From an uncultured Bacteroidales bacterium (GTDB lineage Bacteria > Bacteroidota > Bacteroidia > Bacteroidales > Bacteroidaceae): a DNA stretch of 64,000 nucleotides. Shown in pieces: positions 53,946-62,941 of this stretch. How positions within the stretch are numbered: position 1 is the stretch's first letter; every line of letters starts with the position of its first letter. Below the pieces are notes generated by a model. The model was given only the letters and a program-made list of their open reading frames with translations. It was not told the DNA's origin and searched no databases. The position numbers were made by a program, and so were the translations under genes. The stretch covers positions 6,916 to 70,915 of the forward strand of contig CALKIW010000121.1 of the NCBI GenBank assembly GCA_937995875.1, given 5' to 3'.

Positions 53946-55220
53946 TTATGCAGTCGCTTTCATTCGTTGGCTGATTAGCCTTCGGTTGGCATTGACAAGG
54001 CTCACGATTTGGTCGTGGTATTCCGTGTTCTTATTGCATACCCCACGACTTTGCACCACTTCCAAAGTCTTTAATGACACCTCTATCGTCTCTATTCGTT
54101 TGCCCTCAATGGTAGCCGATAGGATTAGTGAGTCCTCTTTAAGATAATACTCATTGGAGAATACGCAATGGTGCATGGTTGCTCCCTCCTCCAAATGCTC
54201 ACGCACACTCTCCAAAACGTGGACTTGGATTGTGCCATCGGTGAAGCATATACCGAAGAACTTGGATTTGAGTTCTTGGAAACGCTTTTCATCTTCCATC
54301 GCCTTTTGCCGTTTCTCTGCAATCTCCTCCCTTTCCCTTTGTCTGTTGAGTTCCTCCTGTCTGCGGTCGTGCTCGGCTTTAAGGTCGGCAGGACAAAGAT
54401 ATTTCGGGCTGTGTGTGTCCCTGCCCAATCTGCGGAGCATGTCCACATAGTCGCACCAAAGGGAAATGTCGGTTATATCGTAGCCGTTGCGGACTGCAAT
54501 CTTATAGGAGTTCCAATGCTCGTCAAACGCTCTTCTTTTGCCAAGAAAATAACGCAGGTGGTCTGTACGTCCCGACTTCATCAATGTTTCGGCACGGCTG
54601 TCCGTGAGCAACGCAGGTATCAGCGTTGTTGGCTCTATTCCATAGAAGTTGTCCTCAAAGCCATTCCTGAGCAGGGTGTCCGACACCTTGAACTTCGGAT
54701 ATATCGGGGAATAGGCTGCATATCGGTAGGCTTCATTGTCGTTGCGGATTGCCATAGGGGTGTAGAATGAAAAAGTATCGACATATCTTCCCAATGTGCG
54801 AGGAATGGCTACTATGGCTTTTCTCCCCTCAGCGTTCCACCAATACTGCCCGATTTCAAGCGCATAATATTCAGCCTTGCAGCCTTTCTCCATTCCTGCC
54901 ACGAGGAGGAACATTCTCAACACTTGATATTCTCCATGAGCGGTAAGGGTCGTGAAGTAGTGCGTCTGCTGCAATTTACGCTCAAAGGTTTCCCTGACCT
55001 GCAACTTTGCCCTGCAATAGGGACAAGTGCAGGTTTCTTTGGGTTTGTCCATCACCCAACTATGTCCGCAGTCCATACACGTTGTGCGACCTTTGGGCAG
55101 TCGGTAGGCAAAGTGGCTTATGCACTCACGGAAAGCCCATTTGGTTTGTGTCTTGGTTATCGGGCGAAGGTGCTTGCTCTCGGCAAGGACTGCCTTTTCA
55201 AATCTGTTTCTTGGTTTCAT
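53946..55220 (-). CDS. PcfJ-like protein
   Basis: A 424-residue protein. Near the N-terminus two CxxC pairs (TTCMDCGHSW and CTCPYCRAKL, about residues 46-72) form a probable zinc ribbon. A long charged coiled-coil (about 275-320, RRQEELNRQREREEIAEKRQ) precedes the C-terminal PcfJ-type part (EEGATMHHCVFSNEYYLKED). PcfJ genes accompany conjugative plasmids and ICEs; the function is not known. It follows the PcfK-like gene by 3 bp. Confidence 0.8.
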   Translation of the reverse strand: MKPRNRFEKAVLAESKHLRPITKTQTKWAFRECISHFAYRLPKGRTTCMDCGHSWVMDKPKETCTCPYCRAKLQVRETFERKLQQTHYFTTLTAHGEYQVLRMFLLVAGMEKGCKAEYYALEIGQYWWNAEGRKAIVAIPRTLGRYVDTFSFYTPMAIRNDNEAYRYAAYSPIYPKFKVSDTLLRNGFEDNFYGIEPTTLIPALLTDSRAETLMKSGRTDHLRYFLGKRRAFDEHWNSYKIAVRNGYDITDISLWCDYVDMLRRLGRDTHSPKYLCPADLKAEHDRRQEELNRQREREEIAEKRQKAMEDEKRFQELKSKFFGICFTDGTIQVHVLESVREHLEEGATMHHCVFSNEYYLKEDSLILSATIEGKRIETIEVSLKTLEVVQSRGVCNKNTEYHDQIVSLVNANRRLISQRMKATA

Positions 55221-55223
55221 ATC

Positions 55224-55643
55224 TTAAAAATCAAATAAGGATTGCTGTACTTGGGGTGATGTGCTCTCGGACTTTTTCGGTCGTACGTTACGGCTCTGCA
55301 TCTTAGCAAGTTCCTCACGCTGATATTGCGCAATGGCTTGCTTGCGTGCTTCGGCTTTCTCCTCCTCCGTAAGTTCCACAATGTGGTTTACTGCCACTTG
55401 GTAAGTAATGGTATTGTCCACCTTGATGTCGTCCTCATCGTAGTAGTGTACTGCCATAGAGTAGATTTCATCATCATTGAAGCCATTGCAGCCACTTTTC
55501 TGCACTTCGCTGACTATATAGGCGATACACTCCTCGATGTTCTTGCCCGGTTTCATCAAGTTGGGGGCAAACAAGGGGTCTGTCATAGCACGTTGGTTGA
55601 GGTATTCGGCTATCGTGCGTGTGAAATGTTCTGTTCCTTTCAT
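55224..55643 (-). CDS. PcfK-like protein
   Basis: About 139 residues from MKGTEHFTRTIAEYLNQRAM (ATG at 55643; an in-frame ATG at 55691 is possible). It has a helical N-terminal part and KSGCNGFNDDEIYSMAVHYY in the middle, as in PcfK-like proteins, with a low-complexity tail ending QQSLFDF. PcfK and PcfJ genes are usually paired, as here. The role is unknown. Confidence 0.78.
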   Translation of the reverse strand: MKGTEHFTRTIAEYLNQRAMTDPLFAPNLMKPGKNIEECIAYIVSEVQKSGCNGFNDDEIYSMAVHYYDEDDIKVDNTITYQVAVNHIVELTEEEKAEARKQAIAQYQREELAKMQSRNVRPKKSESTSPQVQQSLFDF

Positions 55644-55704
55644 AGTCGTATATGTTTTGATGTTGTTAATACTTGGGAATTTGGCTTTCACTTCGTCCGC
55701 CGAT

Positions 55705-56127
55705 TTACAATTCCACTATCTGATTGACACGTCCATATAAATAGGCTCTTAGGCTCGTTCTGTCGGGTGCGTAATACTCTGCCCACCTTCCATACTGACT
55801 GACAATGTATTTTTTCAGCACATCGAAGAAGTCAAATCGCCAACCTTGCAAGGGAACGGCTGTACGGAAGTAGGTGTTTGAGTTCACCGCTTCGCAAAGC
55901 CAGTCCTTTTCCTCACGGCTCATACGCTCGCCACGATTGAGTTTCGCACGCAGGAGATACACCTTGCTGCCTGAAAGGCTCTCCAACGGCTCAACGTCCC
56001 ACTGCACGAACTTAGTTGCCAACACTTGCTCACTTTGTCTATCCACAGGGTTAATGCGGTAATGAGAGGAGGAGCTATATCCTTTTTTCTTCATCGAAGA
56101 TGTTATGTTTACTTTCTGCTTATCCAT
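55705..56127 (-). CDS. Conserved hypothetical ICE protein
   Basis: About 140 residues starting MDKQKVNITSSMKKKGYSSS at 56127, chosen because an upstream start (56214) adds a dissimilar stretch. The body (LNRGERMSREEKDWLCEAVN, then VPLQGWRFDFFDVLKKYIV) has no recognised domain. It leads the pcfK/pcfJ gene set. The 263 bp upstream (56215-56477) has only incidental frames and the terminator at 56403. Confidence 0.6.
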   Translation of the reverse strand: MDKQKVNITSSMKKKGYSSSSHYRINPVDRQSEQVLATKFVQWDVEPLESLSGSKVYLLRAKLNRGERMSREEKDWLCEAVNSNTYFRTAVPLQGWRFDFFDVLKKYIVSQYGRWAEYYAPDRTSLRAYLYGRVNQIVEL

Positions 56128-56402
56128 AGCGACATTTTTTTTATGCGTCCAAAGATCGGAGTATGCTGATTCCTTTTTGTAGCAATACACGAGGTAGCGG
56201 GGGAAGGCTTGCACAAGGTTTTGGCAAAAAATACAACCCGCAGGGATGGAGATTTTTCAGACAAACCGAAGGCATCGACCTTGGGAAAGCCACAATACCC
56301 CGTACTACCTTTGCGGATAAAAAGGGAACAGCCCGTCTTGCTACATCGCATATTGTGGAGCCGTGGAAGAGAAGCGAAAGTGCAACGCTTGAAATGGAAA
56401 AC

Positions 56403-56439
56403 AAAAAAGGTGGCTATCTGCAAAAGCGAGATAACCACC
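56403..56439 (-). terminator. Terminator after the small membrane protein gene
   Basis: GGTGGCTATCT (56409-56419) pairs with AGATAACCACC (56429-56439) with one mismatch; on the minus strand the stem is followed by TTTTTTG. It lies 39 bp after the 56478 stop, so this gene is transcribed separately from the pcfK/pcfJ set. Confidence 0.85.
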
Positions 56440-56477
56440 TCATGAAATAGTGTGAAAGTTTTATAGGAGCGTACTTC

Positions 56478-56825
56478 TCAAAGCACGCAGATCAGTATGG
56501 CGCAGAGTATCGCCAGCCAGAAAAGAAAGCTCAGAAGCGTAAATGTCACTTTCAGGATTACCCGGACTATAAAGCGCAGGATCAGAAAACCTGCAATGAC
56601 TGACACGGCAGTTACGACTTGCGGCGTTACCATCTTTGAGATAAGGTAAACTGCACCGATGACAAGGGAAAGCAGAAGGACGGGTTCGATGAAGCGTGTC
56701 CAACCGAAGCGGCGGACTTGCTTGGGAGAAGTCGGCTGCTGCCTGTTCCTGTCGGTCTTGTTCGATGCGTCTGCCTTGATGAAGGCAGGTGTGTGAACGT
56801 CTTGATTCATGATGATTGTATTCAT
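56478..56825 (-). CDS. Small membrane protein of the ICE
   Basis: A 115-residue protein. A polar N-terminus (about residues 1-45, KTDRNRQQPTSPKQVRRFGW) is followed by three hydrophobic segments (FIEPVLLLSLVIGAVYLIS, VVTAVSVIAGFLILRFIVRV and LLSFLFWLAILCAILICVL). No family recognised. It lies between the DUF1896 gene and a terminator. Confidence 0.7.
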   Translation of the reverse strand: MNTIIMNQDVHTPAFIKADASNKTDRNRQQPTSPKQVRRFGWTRFIEPVLLLSLVIGAVYLISKMVTPQVVTAVSVIAGFLILRFIVRVILKVTFTLLSFLFWLAILCAILICVL

Positions 56826-56965
56826 AATCGGGGCTTTTAATAGTTCAAGAGCGATAACAAGATGCGCAGACTACACAAAGGCAAGTGTTTGCCCAAACTC
56901 TTGGCGTGTGGAGTGGAGCGTGTATCTTGGCTCTTGACACTACAAAAGCTCCCGATGGTGTTACA

Positions 56966-57433
56966 TCAAGTTATGCTCTCACTGCCTATCGTTGGCAGAC
57001 CATTGACCTCGATGAGCAGAACGATTGTCCCTGTCAGTTCGGTGTATAGTTTCTCATACTCCGGACTTGCGCCGAAGTCGTCCGTCAGTTCGTACTTGTC
57101 GAAAACGCTTTGCACAGCCTTGTTTTTCAGAAATATCGGGGAAAGTCTTTCGGGGAGTGGGGAGGGCAGTTCTTTCTCAAACTCATTCTCTAAGACAGCC
57201 ACAAGTGTGTCATACTTGGAAAAGTACAAGCCTTGATACAGCACCTCGCTTGCCATTGTCTCCGCTTCGGGATGCGAGAAGCCTTGCGCCACTGCGTCGC
57301 AGTAAGTGGTGAGGGCTTCATCGGCTCTTGCCGTTATGAATGGTTTGTCACTCAGCATTTCAGGGAAATGCTCACTGAGGTAGTTCTCTAACTTCAGACG
57401 GAAGTAGGAAAGTTCTTTCTTTGTCGTTTCCAT
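56966..57433 (-). CDS. DUF1896 protein
   Basis: A 155-residue, mainly helical acidic protein starting METTKKELSYFRLKLENYLS. HFPEMLSDKPFITARADEAL and FSHPEAETMASEVLYQGLYF are typical of DUF1896, a family found in Bacteroidales mobile elements. Function unknown. It starts 53 bp after the integrase stop on the same strand. Confidence 0.82.
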   Translation of the reverse strand: METTKKELSYFRLKLENYLSEHFPEMLSDKPFITARADEALTTYCDAVAQGFSHPEAETMASEVLYQGLYFSKYDTLVAVLENEFEKELPSPLPERLSPIFLKNKAVQSVFDKYELTDDFGASPEYEKLYTELTGTIVLLIEVNGLPTIGSESIT

Positions 57434-57486
57434 ATTTTTTTTGATTAGAAATTACAACTATGTGTATTATTCTTTTTCGTGTAACG

Positions 57487-58725
57487 TTACTTGGCTGTTT
57501 TTGCAGGTGGGGCACTTGCAAAGTCAAACTTATCCAATTTCTTGGATACGGTAAGCATGTCACTCTCTATCTTCTTATTTGTTATTCGGGCATAAAGCTG
57601 AGTTGTGGTGATACTCGTATGCCCTAACATCTTAGAAACAGACTCCACAGGAACACCCTTGGAGAGCATCATCGTGGCAAAGGTGTGGCGAGCCATGTGA
57701 AAGGTCAGGTTCTTGTTGATACCACAAACATCCGCAATCTCTTTCAGATAAGAGTTCATTCGTTGATTGCTGAGGATGGGAATCAGCCTACCATTCTTGG
57801 CCTTACCTTCATACTTCTTAATAATCATTTTAGGAATATTGAGAAGAAGGATATGGCTTGGCGTATCAGTCTTCTGACGTGCAGTTACTATCCATTGTTT
57901 GCCATCCATCGTGATGATGTTGGCGGGAGTAAGGTTCGCCACATCGACGTAAGCCAGTCCCGTAAAGCAAGAGAACAAAAAGATGTCGCGGACATTGACC
58001 AGTCGCTGCGTTGCAAACTCCTTGTGCATAATGACATCAATCTCTTCATCAGTAAGGAAGCCACGATCCACTCGCTTGGTCTTGAAGTGAATGTTAAGAA
58101 ATGGGTCGTGATTGAAGACTCCAGCCTTTCTACCAAATATAATAACAGTCTTGAAAGTCTTTAAGGTCTTGATGGCCGTGTTGAAGCTTTGCCCAACCGC
58201 AGTTTTGAGATAGACTTCGAAATCGTGAATCACGATAGGTGTCAGTTCTATGATGTTTAGGTCTGTACGTGCATACTTCACCTCAAGAAAGCTGGCAAAG
58301 TGACGCTTGCAAATATCAAACTTGCGGTAGTTGGCTTTAGTAACTCCACGGCCTATTTGTGCATACATATCATTATTGTACTTGGTAAACAAAGAGAGCA
58401 CAGTTTCCATATCCTCTCGCTTGCCCAGATACTCCGACTTGATGCGTTCAAGACTCAGTTCCTCGGAAAACTCCAATCGCAGGAAGATCATCTGAAGGTC
58501 TGTGCCAATACTTGTCAGCTGGGCGTTGGTAACCAAAGCTTCCCTGGTTCTTCCTCGTACTTTTCCCAATGTACTGTCCCATGTTTCAGGATCAACACTG
58601 ATGCCCGTTGTGCCGAGTGACATTCTCTCTCCATTAAGATGAATACGCATCATAACTGATGCCTTCCCTTCCTTGTTCAAATAATTGCTTCGCAAATAGA
58701 AGCTTGTTCTGAAAATACTCTTCAT
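57487..58725 (-). CDS. int: Tyrosine site-specific integrase of the ICE
   Basis: A 412-residue recombinase. I took the ATG at 58725 (MKSIFRTSFYLRSNYLNKEG), the usual N-terminal arm-binding domain start, although the frame is open further upstream. The catalytic domain has FHMARHTFATMM (His-x-x-Arg), LGHTSITTTQLYARI (His and the Tyr nucleophile), but the first arginine box reads TGLAYVDVANL: the position of catalytic Arg I, near residue 258, is Ala. IntDOT of CTnDOT likewise lacks this Arg. It lies beside ssrA, the likely attachment site. Confidence 0.93.
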   Translation of the reverse strand: MKSIFRTSFYLRSNYLNKEGKASVMMRIHLNGERMSLGTTGISVDPETWDSTLGKVRGRTREALVTNAQLTSIGTDLQMIFLRLEFSEELSLERIKSEYLGKREDMETVLSLFTKYNNDMYAQIGRGVTKANYRKFDICKRHFASFLEVKYARTDLNIIELTPIVIHDFEVYLKTAVGQSFNTAIKTLKTFKTVIIFGRKAGVFNHDPFLNIHFKTKRVDRGFLTDEEIDVIMHKEFATQRLVNVRDIFLFSCFTGLAYVDVANLTPANIITMDGKQWIVTARQKTDTPSHILLLNIPKMIIKKYEGKAKNGRLIPILSNQRMNSYLKEIADVCGINKNLTFHMARHTFATMMLSKGVPVESVSKMLGHTSITTTQLYARITNKKIESDMLTVSKKLDKFDFASAPPAKTAK

Positions 58726-58843
58726 ACTTACAAGTTTTTTTAATGCAGAGGTAATTTGTGTTTCAGACCCGATCGTGGGTGAGTTACGCATTTTTTTTAC
58801 AGCTGCAAAGTTCGACATAATTCTTTGAATAACAATGAAGTAT

Positions 58844-58979
58844 GCAGTATCTGTACGTACTCTGTATGGTATCACTGGCTACAATTTTACAAAGCTGATT
58901 TTTTCTGTAGCCATATTGTAGCCAGTTGGGAGTATTTTGAGCGTTTCGGCGGTATCTGTATGTACTCCCCGAAAGGGAG
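58844..58979. other. Likely ICE right end / integrase control region
   Basis: Upstream of the integrase there are a 12-bp inverted repeat ACTGGCTACAAT / ATTGTAGCCAGT (58874-58885 and 58915-58926), a third half-copy TGTAGCCA (58905-58912), a repeated GTATCTGTA(C/T)GTACTC (about 58846-58861 and 58952-58967) and a small hairpin ACTCCCCGAAAGGGAGT. TACGTACTCTG (58854-58864) is inverted as CAGAGTACGTA at 59060-59070, beside the tmRNA 3' end. These fit integrase-binding arms and att sequences, but the exact crossover cannot be set without the left end. Confidence 0.5.
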
Positions 58980-58991
58980 TCATATGAACAA

Positions 58992-59027
58992 ATAATCGCC
59001 GTAACTCACTGAGGTTACGGCGATTAT
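58992..59027 (-). terminator. Terminator of ssrA
   Basis: ATAATCGCCGTAAC (58992-59005) and GTTACGGCGATTAT (59014-59027) form a perfect 14-bp stem; on the minus strand TTTGTTC follows. It lies about 47 bp downstream of the tmRNA 3' end, so it appears to be the native chromosomal terminator. This would place the ICE end between here and the integrase. Confidence 0.82.
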
Positions 59028-59073
59028 CTGATTAAATCGATTTCTTGCAATCTCTTGTTCAGAGTACGTAGAG

Positions 59074-59468
59074 TGGAGCTGGCGGGAGTCGAACCCGCGT
59101 CCAAACAGGGAAATCATACGCTTTCTACACGTTTATTCCGGCCTTCATTTTCGTGTGACGGCAAGACCCGGACCACCAACCGCCACCTTAGCCTCTAAAT
59201 CTCACCCCTGCATCGAGGCCTGCAAGAGCTATTTCCGATTTTCCTGCACCACTATATCCTCAGATTCGGAACAACATCCTTGGAGTGATGTCTCGTTCCA
59301 TCACCTTGTGACGGAATTAAGCCAGTAATCTACTGTACTTCGATTAGGCAGCGAGAGCGTAATTGTTTTCGCCAATTAAATTTTTGATAACTCGGATTAA
59401 GGAGCAAGCTACCGACGCTCCGCGTGCTTACGTACCATCTCATCCTGCTGTCAAATCCAGTCAACCCC
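59074..59468 (-). ncRNA. ssrA: Transfer-messenger RNA (tmRNA)
   Basis: On the minus strand the 5' end reads GGGGTTGACTGGATTTGACA (from 59468) and the 3' end GGGTTCGACTCCCGCCAGCT, then CCA; the ends pair as a tRNA-like acceptor stem. In the middle is GGCGAAAACAATTACGCT, continuing to a TAA, which encodes the proteolysis tag GENNYALAA, as in several Bacteroidales. It rescues stalled ribosomes together with SmpB. It is intact and is the probable ICE attachment site. Confidence 0.95.
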
Positions 59469-59659
59469 GAGATGTTGTACCACACTGAAATTCAGTGCTT
59501 TGCGTACTAAGAAACCCCATCGTGTGGACAATGTGTGGACACAAATCCTTGATTATCATCCCCATTTCAAGCAATTTCCTATTGCAAAATTAGTACAAAT
59601 GCACGAAACCACAAAATAAAACAGCAACTTTTTGCATGTGTGTTGACAAAGAGTGTACA

Positions 59660-59840
59660 CACAGAAGTAAATACTCATGAGAGAACGGATTATTTCGCTG
59701 TACTGATAACCGAACGATCTACATCTAAGACCGAGGGTTGAGTCGATTACAGATGACAATGTGGAGTCAAATTGATCCATAATCAGAAATATTCCTCCAA
59801 AAGGAGCGAGTTTCTCAGATTTAATCTGTATTTTTGCCAA
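59660..59840 (-). pseudogene. N-terminal fragment of an IS1380-family transposase
   Basis: From MAKIQIKSEKLAPFGGIFLI at 59840 the frame reads as the start of IS1380-type transposases (IDSTLGLRCRSFGYQYSEII, RSLMSIYF). After about 60 residues it runs into unrelated sequence (VYTLCQHTCKK), so most of the gene is gone. TTTTTGCAACACTA near 59862 and TAGTGTTGCGG near 59988 may be remains of IS ends. The 59469-59660 stretch holds a repeated TGTGGACA (about 59523-59540) and no gene. Confidence 0.75.
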
Positions 59841-60033
59841 GCCTATCGTCGGATTCTCTTGTTTGTTTTTGCAACACTAAGATAAGTGAATTCTTCGACA
59901 TGGCAAAATCCTGAGCTGCTCGGCTCTGCCGCTTAGCTTGTCTAAGAACTTTTTGTAGCTCAGGTACTTAAAAAGTTTAATTTATAATAGTGTTGCGGAA
60001 TTAAGGGAAATAATCGACATCATCATCAAAATA

Positions 60034-60180
60034 ATGGCTAAAAACGTATTATCACTTACCAATTCTCAAGCTATGGACTTCTTTATGAATTCAAAGAGGT
60101 TCCATGGCTTTGAACTGCCTGAATATTTCACTTTTGACTCAGTCTTGAATTATGTCAGAACGACTATTGGTGAAATGTAA
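60034..60180 (+). CDS. Short 48-residue frame, probably a gene remnant
   Basis: MAKNVLSLTNSQAMDFFMNS opens a 48-residue frame ending TIGEM. It reads like the natural start of a larger protein that has been cut off (FHGFELPEYFTFDSVLNYV), but I cannot name the family with confidence. It lies just beyond the IS1380 remnant, which may have caused the truncation. Confidence 0.4.
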   Translation: MAKNVLSLTNSQAMDFFMNSKRFHGFELPEYFTFDSVLNYVRTTIGEM

Positions 60181-60363
60181 GACTTTATACGGTCTTTCCT
60201 TGATTCATGACTTCTGCCTCTTGCAATACGATATGCAAAAGTATAAAACCAAATCTCGAAAAAATAATATTCGCGTAACTCATTGAAAATAATCAATTTA
60301 AATTAAGTCCGAGAATTTTTCTTTGGACAGTAGTGAACTAAATTATACAGTAACTAAGTTAAT

Positions 60364-60774
60364 TCAAGAATCCCCCAGTTTATTTCTCCGTGAGAGAAAA
60401 CACAGGAATAGGTAAAAAACGCTAAAAAAATAAATCAGCGAAGAAATGCCAATCCACATATAATAATAATCCTTGTTATTTTCATATATTTCTAAAATAT
60501 AGGCCAATATTATAACGGTAAGGAATACAAGTAAATATATCGTTAAAATCCATATATTATTCAACCCGCCTTTGGATTCATTTCCAAAAACAGACTTCAT
60601 TAATTTCCCATTGGCATTTGGTTGAAAGATTGCTGCGCCTATGATACTAACTACTATTGCAGTTGTTCCGATAGTGGGAAACAGTAATGCATATAAAGAC
60701 ATTCCGAATCCGCCTCCCAACAAAAGTTTAAACATTTGACAGTCTGAGAAATAGTATTTTACAATCTTATTCAT
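60364..60774 (-). CDS. Hypothetical four-helix membrane protein
   Basis: A 136-residue protein with four hydrophobic segments (about residues 15-30, 36-50, 75-95 and 107-128) and a short basic tail. No family recognised. AT-rich and flanked by IS remnants; it may be a remaining accessory gene. Confidence 0.5.
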   Translation of the reverse strand: MNKIVKYYFSDCQMFKLLLGGGFGMSLYALLFPTIGTTAIVVSIIGAAIFQPNANGKLMKSVFGNESKGGLNNIWILTIYLLVFLTVIILAYILEIYENNKDYYYMWIGISSLIYFFSVFYLFLCFLSRRNKLGDS

Positions 60775-60871
60775 TTTTTCAGGTTATTATTCATCTAATA
60801 CAATTTTTAAGAATAGGGGCCTATTGACTCCTTGGGTGGATTCAACATGCAAATGCACTACGGGTGCAAAG

Positions 60872-61101
60872 TTAAAGAATATTTTCATAAAAACGCTCAA
60901 AAGGGGTACAAAAATTTAATTTTTCTCTCGGACGACGATTAATTTTGTCTGTAACCTTAGTGATGAACTGATGGCTTATGTCATCAAAATTAGTTGATTT
61001 TGGGATATATTGACGGATAAGACCATTCTGATTTTCAATAGAGCCTTTCTGCCATGATGAATACGGATCGGCAAAATATATTTTCGTATCAAGTGCCTTG
61101 C
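60872..61101 (-). pseudogene. 3' remnant of an IS30-family transposase
   Basis: The minus strand encodes KALDTKIYFADPYSSWQKGS, then IENQNGLIRQYIPKSTNF and INRRPREKLNFCTP to a stop at 60872: the last 75 residues of an IS30 transposase (compare VYFADPYCSWQKGAIENTN in the intact one at 10884). Upstream it runs into the repeat array at 61109, so the catalytic front half is missing. Confidence 0.85.
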
Positions 61102-61108
61102 TTTACAT

Positions 61109-61423
61109 ATTCCGGAGCATACCCGTTCAGAAATTCGGAGGCGTAGTCAACGCCTGAGGGAGGCATAATAGCCTGTTTTTGATGTTCGTTCGTCCATAAA
61201 ATAGTGAAAAAATGGACATAATGACCAAATCAAGTGTTTTTTTCCGGAGCATACCCGTTCAATGGGTAAAAAATGAATTCGGATACAACTTTTTCCGGAG
61301 CATACCCATTCACTTTATGATAAAAGTGGCGCTCAGAATCTCTTTTCCGGAGCATACCCGTTCATTCATACCATTGAATAACAGGCCGATACTATTATTT
61401 TTCCGGAGCATACCCGTTCACTT
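61109..61423. repeat. Array of five short direct repeats (CCGGAGCATACCCGTTCA)
   Basis: The 18-bp core CCGGAGCATACCCGTTCA occurs at 61112, 61244, 61295 (one mismatch), 61347 and 61403, each but the first preceded by a T-run. The last four copies are 51, 52 and 56 bp apart, leaving unique spacers of about 29-34 bp. No cas genes are in the window and the core is short for a CRISPR repeat. Read on the minus strand, the first copy lies in an open frame (VDYASEFLNGYAPEYVKQ), so it may derive from a gene. The plus-strand frame 61212-61523 only reflects the repeats. Confidence 0.7.
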
Positions 61424-61636
61424 TTATAGGTTCTTCAGTTACTTTTGTATTAGAAATAACAATTCTAGTACGGAAATGGCAGGAACAATAAAAGACATGA
61501 GCCTTATCACAATACTCTGTTAATAATTACGTAATCGTTTGAAAATGAGCAGGTTGATTAACAAAACATAACTAAATAAATTTGGCTAAGTGTCTGATTT
61601 TCAGTACCTTTATAGTTGATTCAAGACTTTAAAAGT

Positions 61637-62872
61637 ATGATGTTTTCAGAGCCACTTAGCCAATATGAGGAGATCCTCAAGGATGCAATCCGTACATCAA
61701 TGAAAGAATCTGGTGCAAAGTTAGCAAAAACTTTCCAGACTCTGCTCATCGAGATACTGACTTTATATATGATTCTACCCAGAAAGATAAACTTCACACA
61801 GATGGCTCGCTACGGCAAGCATGGTGAGCAGACCTATCGTCAGAACTTCAACCGTAGGAAGAAGGGCTGCATCGATTGGTTTCTGTTGAACCTGTCTCTT
61901 GCAAGGCGTGTGTTGGATATGGATGGCTTACTTGCCATTGCCATAGACCCATGCTATATCAGCAAGGCTGGGAAGAAAACTCCTCATATCGGACGGTTCT
62001 GGTCGGGATGTGCGGGGGCTGTGAAGCACGGACTTGAAATCATGGGCATCGGCTTACTGGATGTTGCCAACAACAAATGCATGATGCTGCGTGCCCATCA
62101 GACAATGGGGAACTCCGCACTGAAGATGAGAAACAAGACACTCGTCGAATATTACATCAGTGTTATGAAGCGGTATTCAAAGAAACTGCTGAGTATCACT
62201 GACATAGTAGTGGCTGACGCATTCTTCTCCACATCCACGTTTGAGAAGGGCATGTCGGAGCTTGGCTTCTATCTAGTCAGCCGCTTCCGTGACAACGCTT
62301 GTCTGCATTACATTCCCAAGAAGGAAAAAAGGCGTGGACGACCAAGAGTTAAGGGAGACAGGATTGACTTGGCAAACCTCAACCTCTCATGCATGGAAGA
62401 AATGCACATTGATGGTCTGGACGGAAAGGCGTACACCCTCGAGGCTTATGCTAAGGCTCTGAAGAAGAGGGTGCGGCTTGTCATTTGGCGAATGCCCGGT
62501 GGAAATTGCAAGTTGTTCTTCTCGACAAAACTCTCTATGAAGGGTGAGGAAGTATTGAAGACATACCGCACTCGTTTCCAGATAGAGTTCTGCTATCGCG
62601 ACAGCAAGCAGTTTACGGGACTTATGGATTGTCAGGCAAGACACAAGAGACAGTTGGATTTTGCGTTCAACGCATCGTTCGCCTCTATGAATGCCGCCAA
62701 GGTCTTCATGAAAGACAATGGTATGGACAATTCTATGGCAAAAGTTAAGTCGCTGATGTTCAATGCAAACTATACGAAATTAATTTTCGACATGTCCCGA
62801 TGCCGACCGAACCGAACTTTAATTAGTAAGATTGTCAAAGAACTCATTGGCTGGCAGCCTAAGGCCGCGTAG
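61637..62872 (+). CDS. IS4-like DDE transposase
   Basis: About 411 residues. I chose the ATG at 61637 (MMFSEPLSQYEEILKDAIRT); a TTG at 61616 would add 7 residues. Catalytic positions are visible in LLAIAIDPCYISKAG (first D), IVVADAFFSTSTFEKG (second D) and RFQIEFCYRDSKQFTGLMDC (Tyr-Arg-x-x-Lys/Glu signature of IS4-type enzymes). Full length and probably intact. I could not find clear terminal inverted repeats around it. Confidence 0.85.
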   Translation: MMFSEPLSQYEEILKDAIRTSMKESGAKLAKTFQTLLIEILTLYMILPRKINFTQMARYGKHGEQTYRQNFNRRKKGCIDWFLLNLSLARRVLDMDGLLAIAIDPCYISKAGKKTPHIGRFWSGCAGAVKHGLEIMGIGLLDVANNKCMMLRAHQTMGNSALKMRNKTLVEYYISVMKRYSKKLLSITDIVVADAFFSTSTFEKGMSELGFYLVSRFRDNACLHYIPKKEKRRGRPRVKGDRIDLANLNLSCMEEMHIDGLDGKAYTLEAYAKALKKRVRLVIWRMPGGNCKLFFSTKLSMKGEEVLKTYRTRFQIEFCYRDSKQFTGLMDCQARHKRQLDFAFNASFASMNAAKVFMKDNGMDNSMAKVKSLMFNANYTKLIFDMSRCRPNRTLISKIVKELIGWQPKAA

Positions 62873-62941
62873 CCATATACTCAAATTTTAACGAACTATT
62901 GTAATATATATTCCCAACATAAACGAACATGGCCATATTTT

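Noticed and set aside
56109..56450. Open frames on both strands (95 and 109 residues)
   Set aside because: No recognisable domain, low-complexity basic composition, and a terminator hairpin lies within them.
61109..61423. CRISPR array
   Set aside because: Core repeat of about 18-21 bp, uneven spacing for the first copy, one copy inside coding-like sequence, and no cas genes nearby. Kept as a repeat array only.
61212..61523. 103-residue plus-strand open frame
   Set aside because: It spans the repeat array and its apparent FFRSIP repeats are only the DNA repeats translated.
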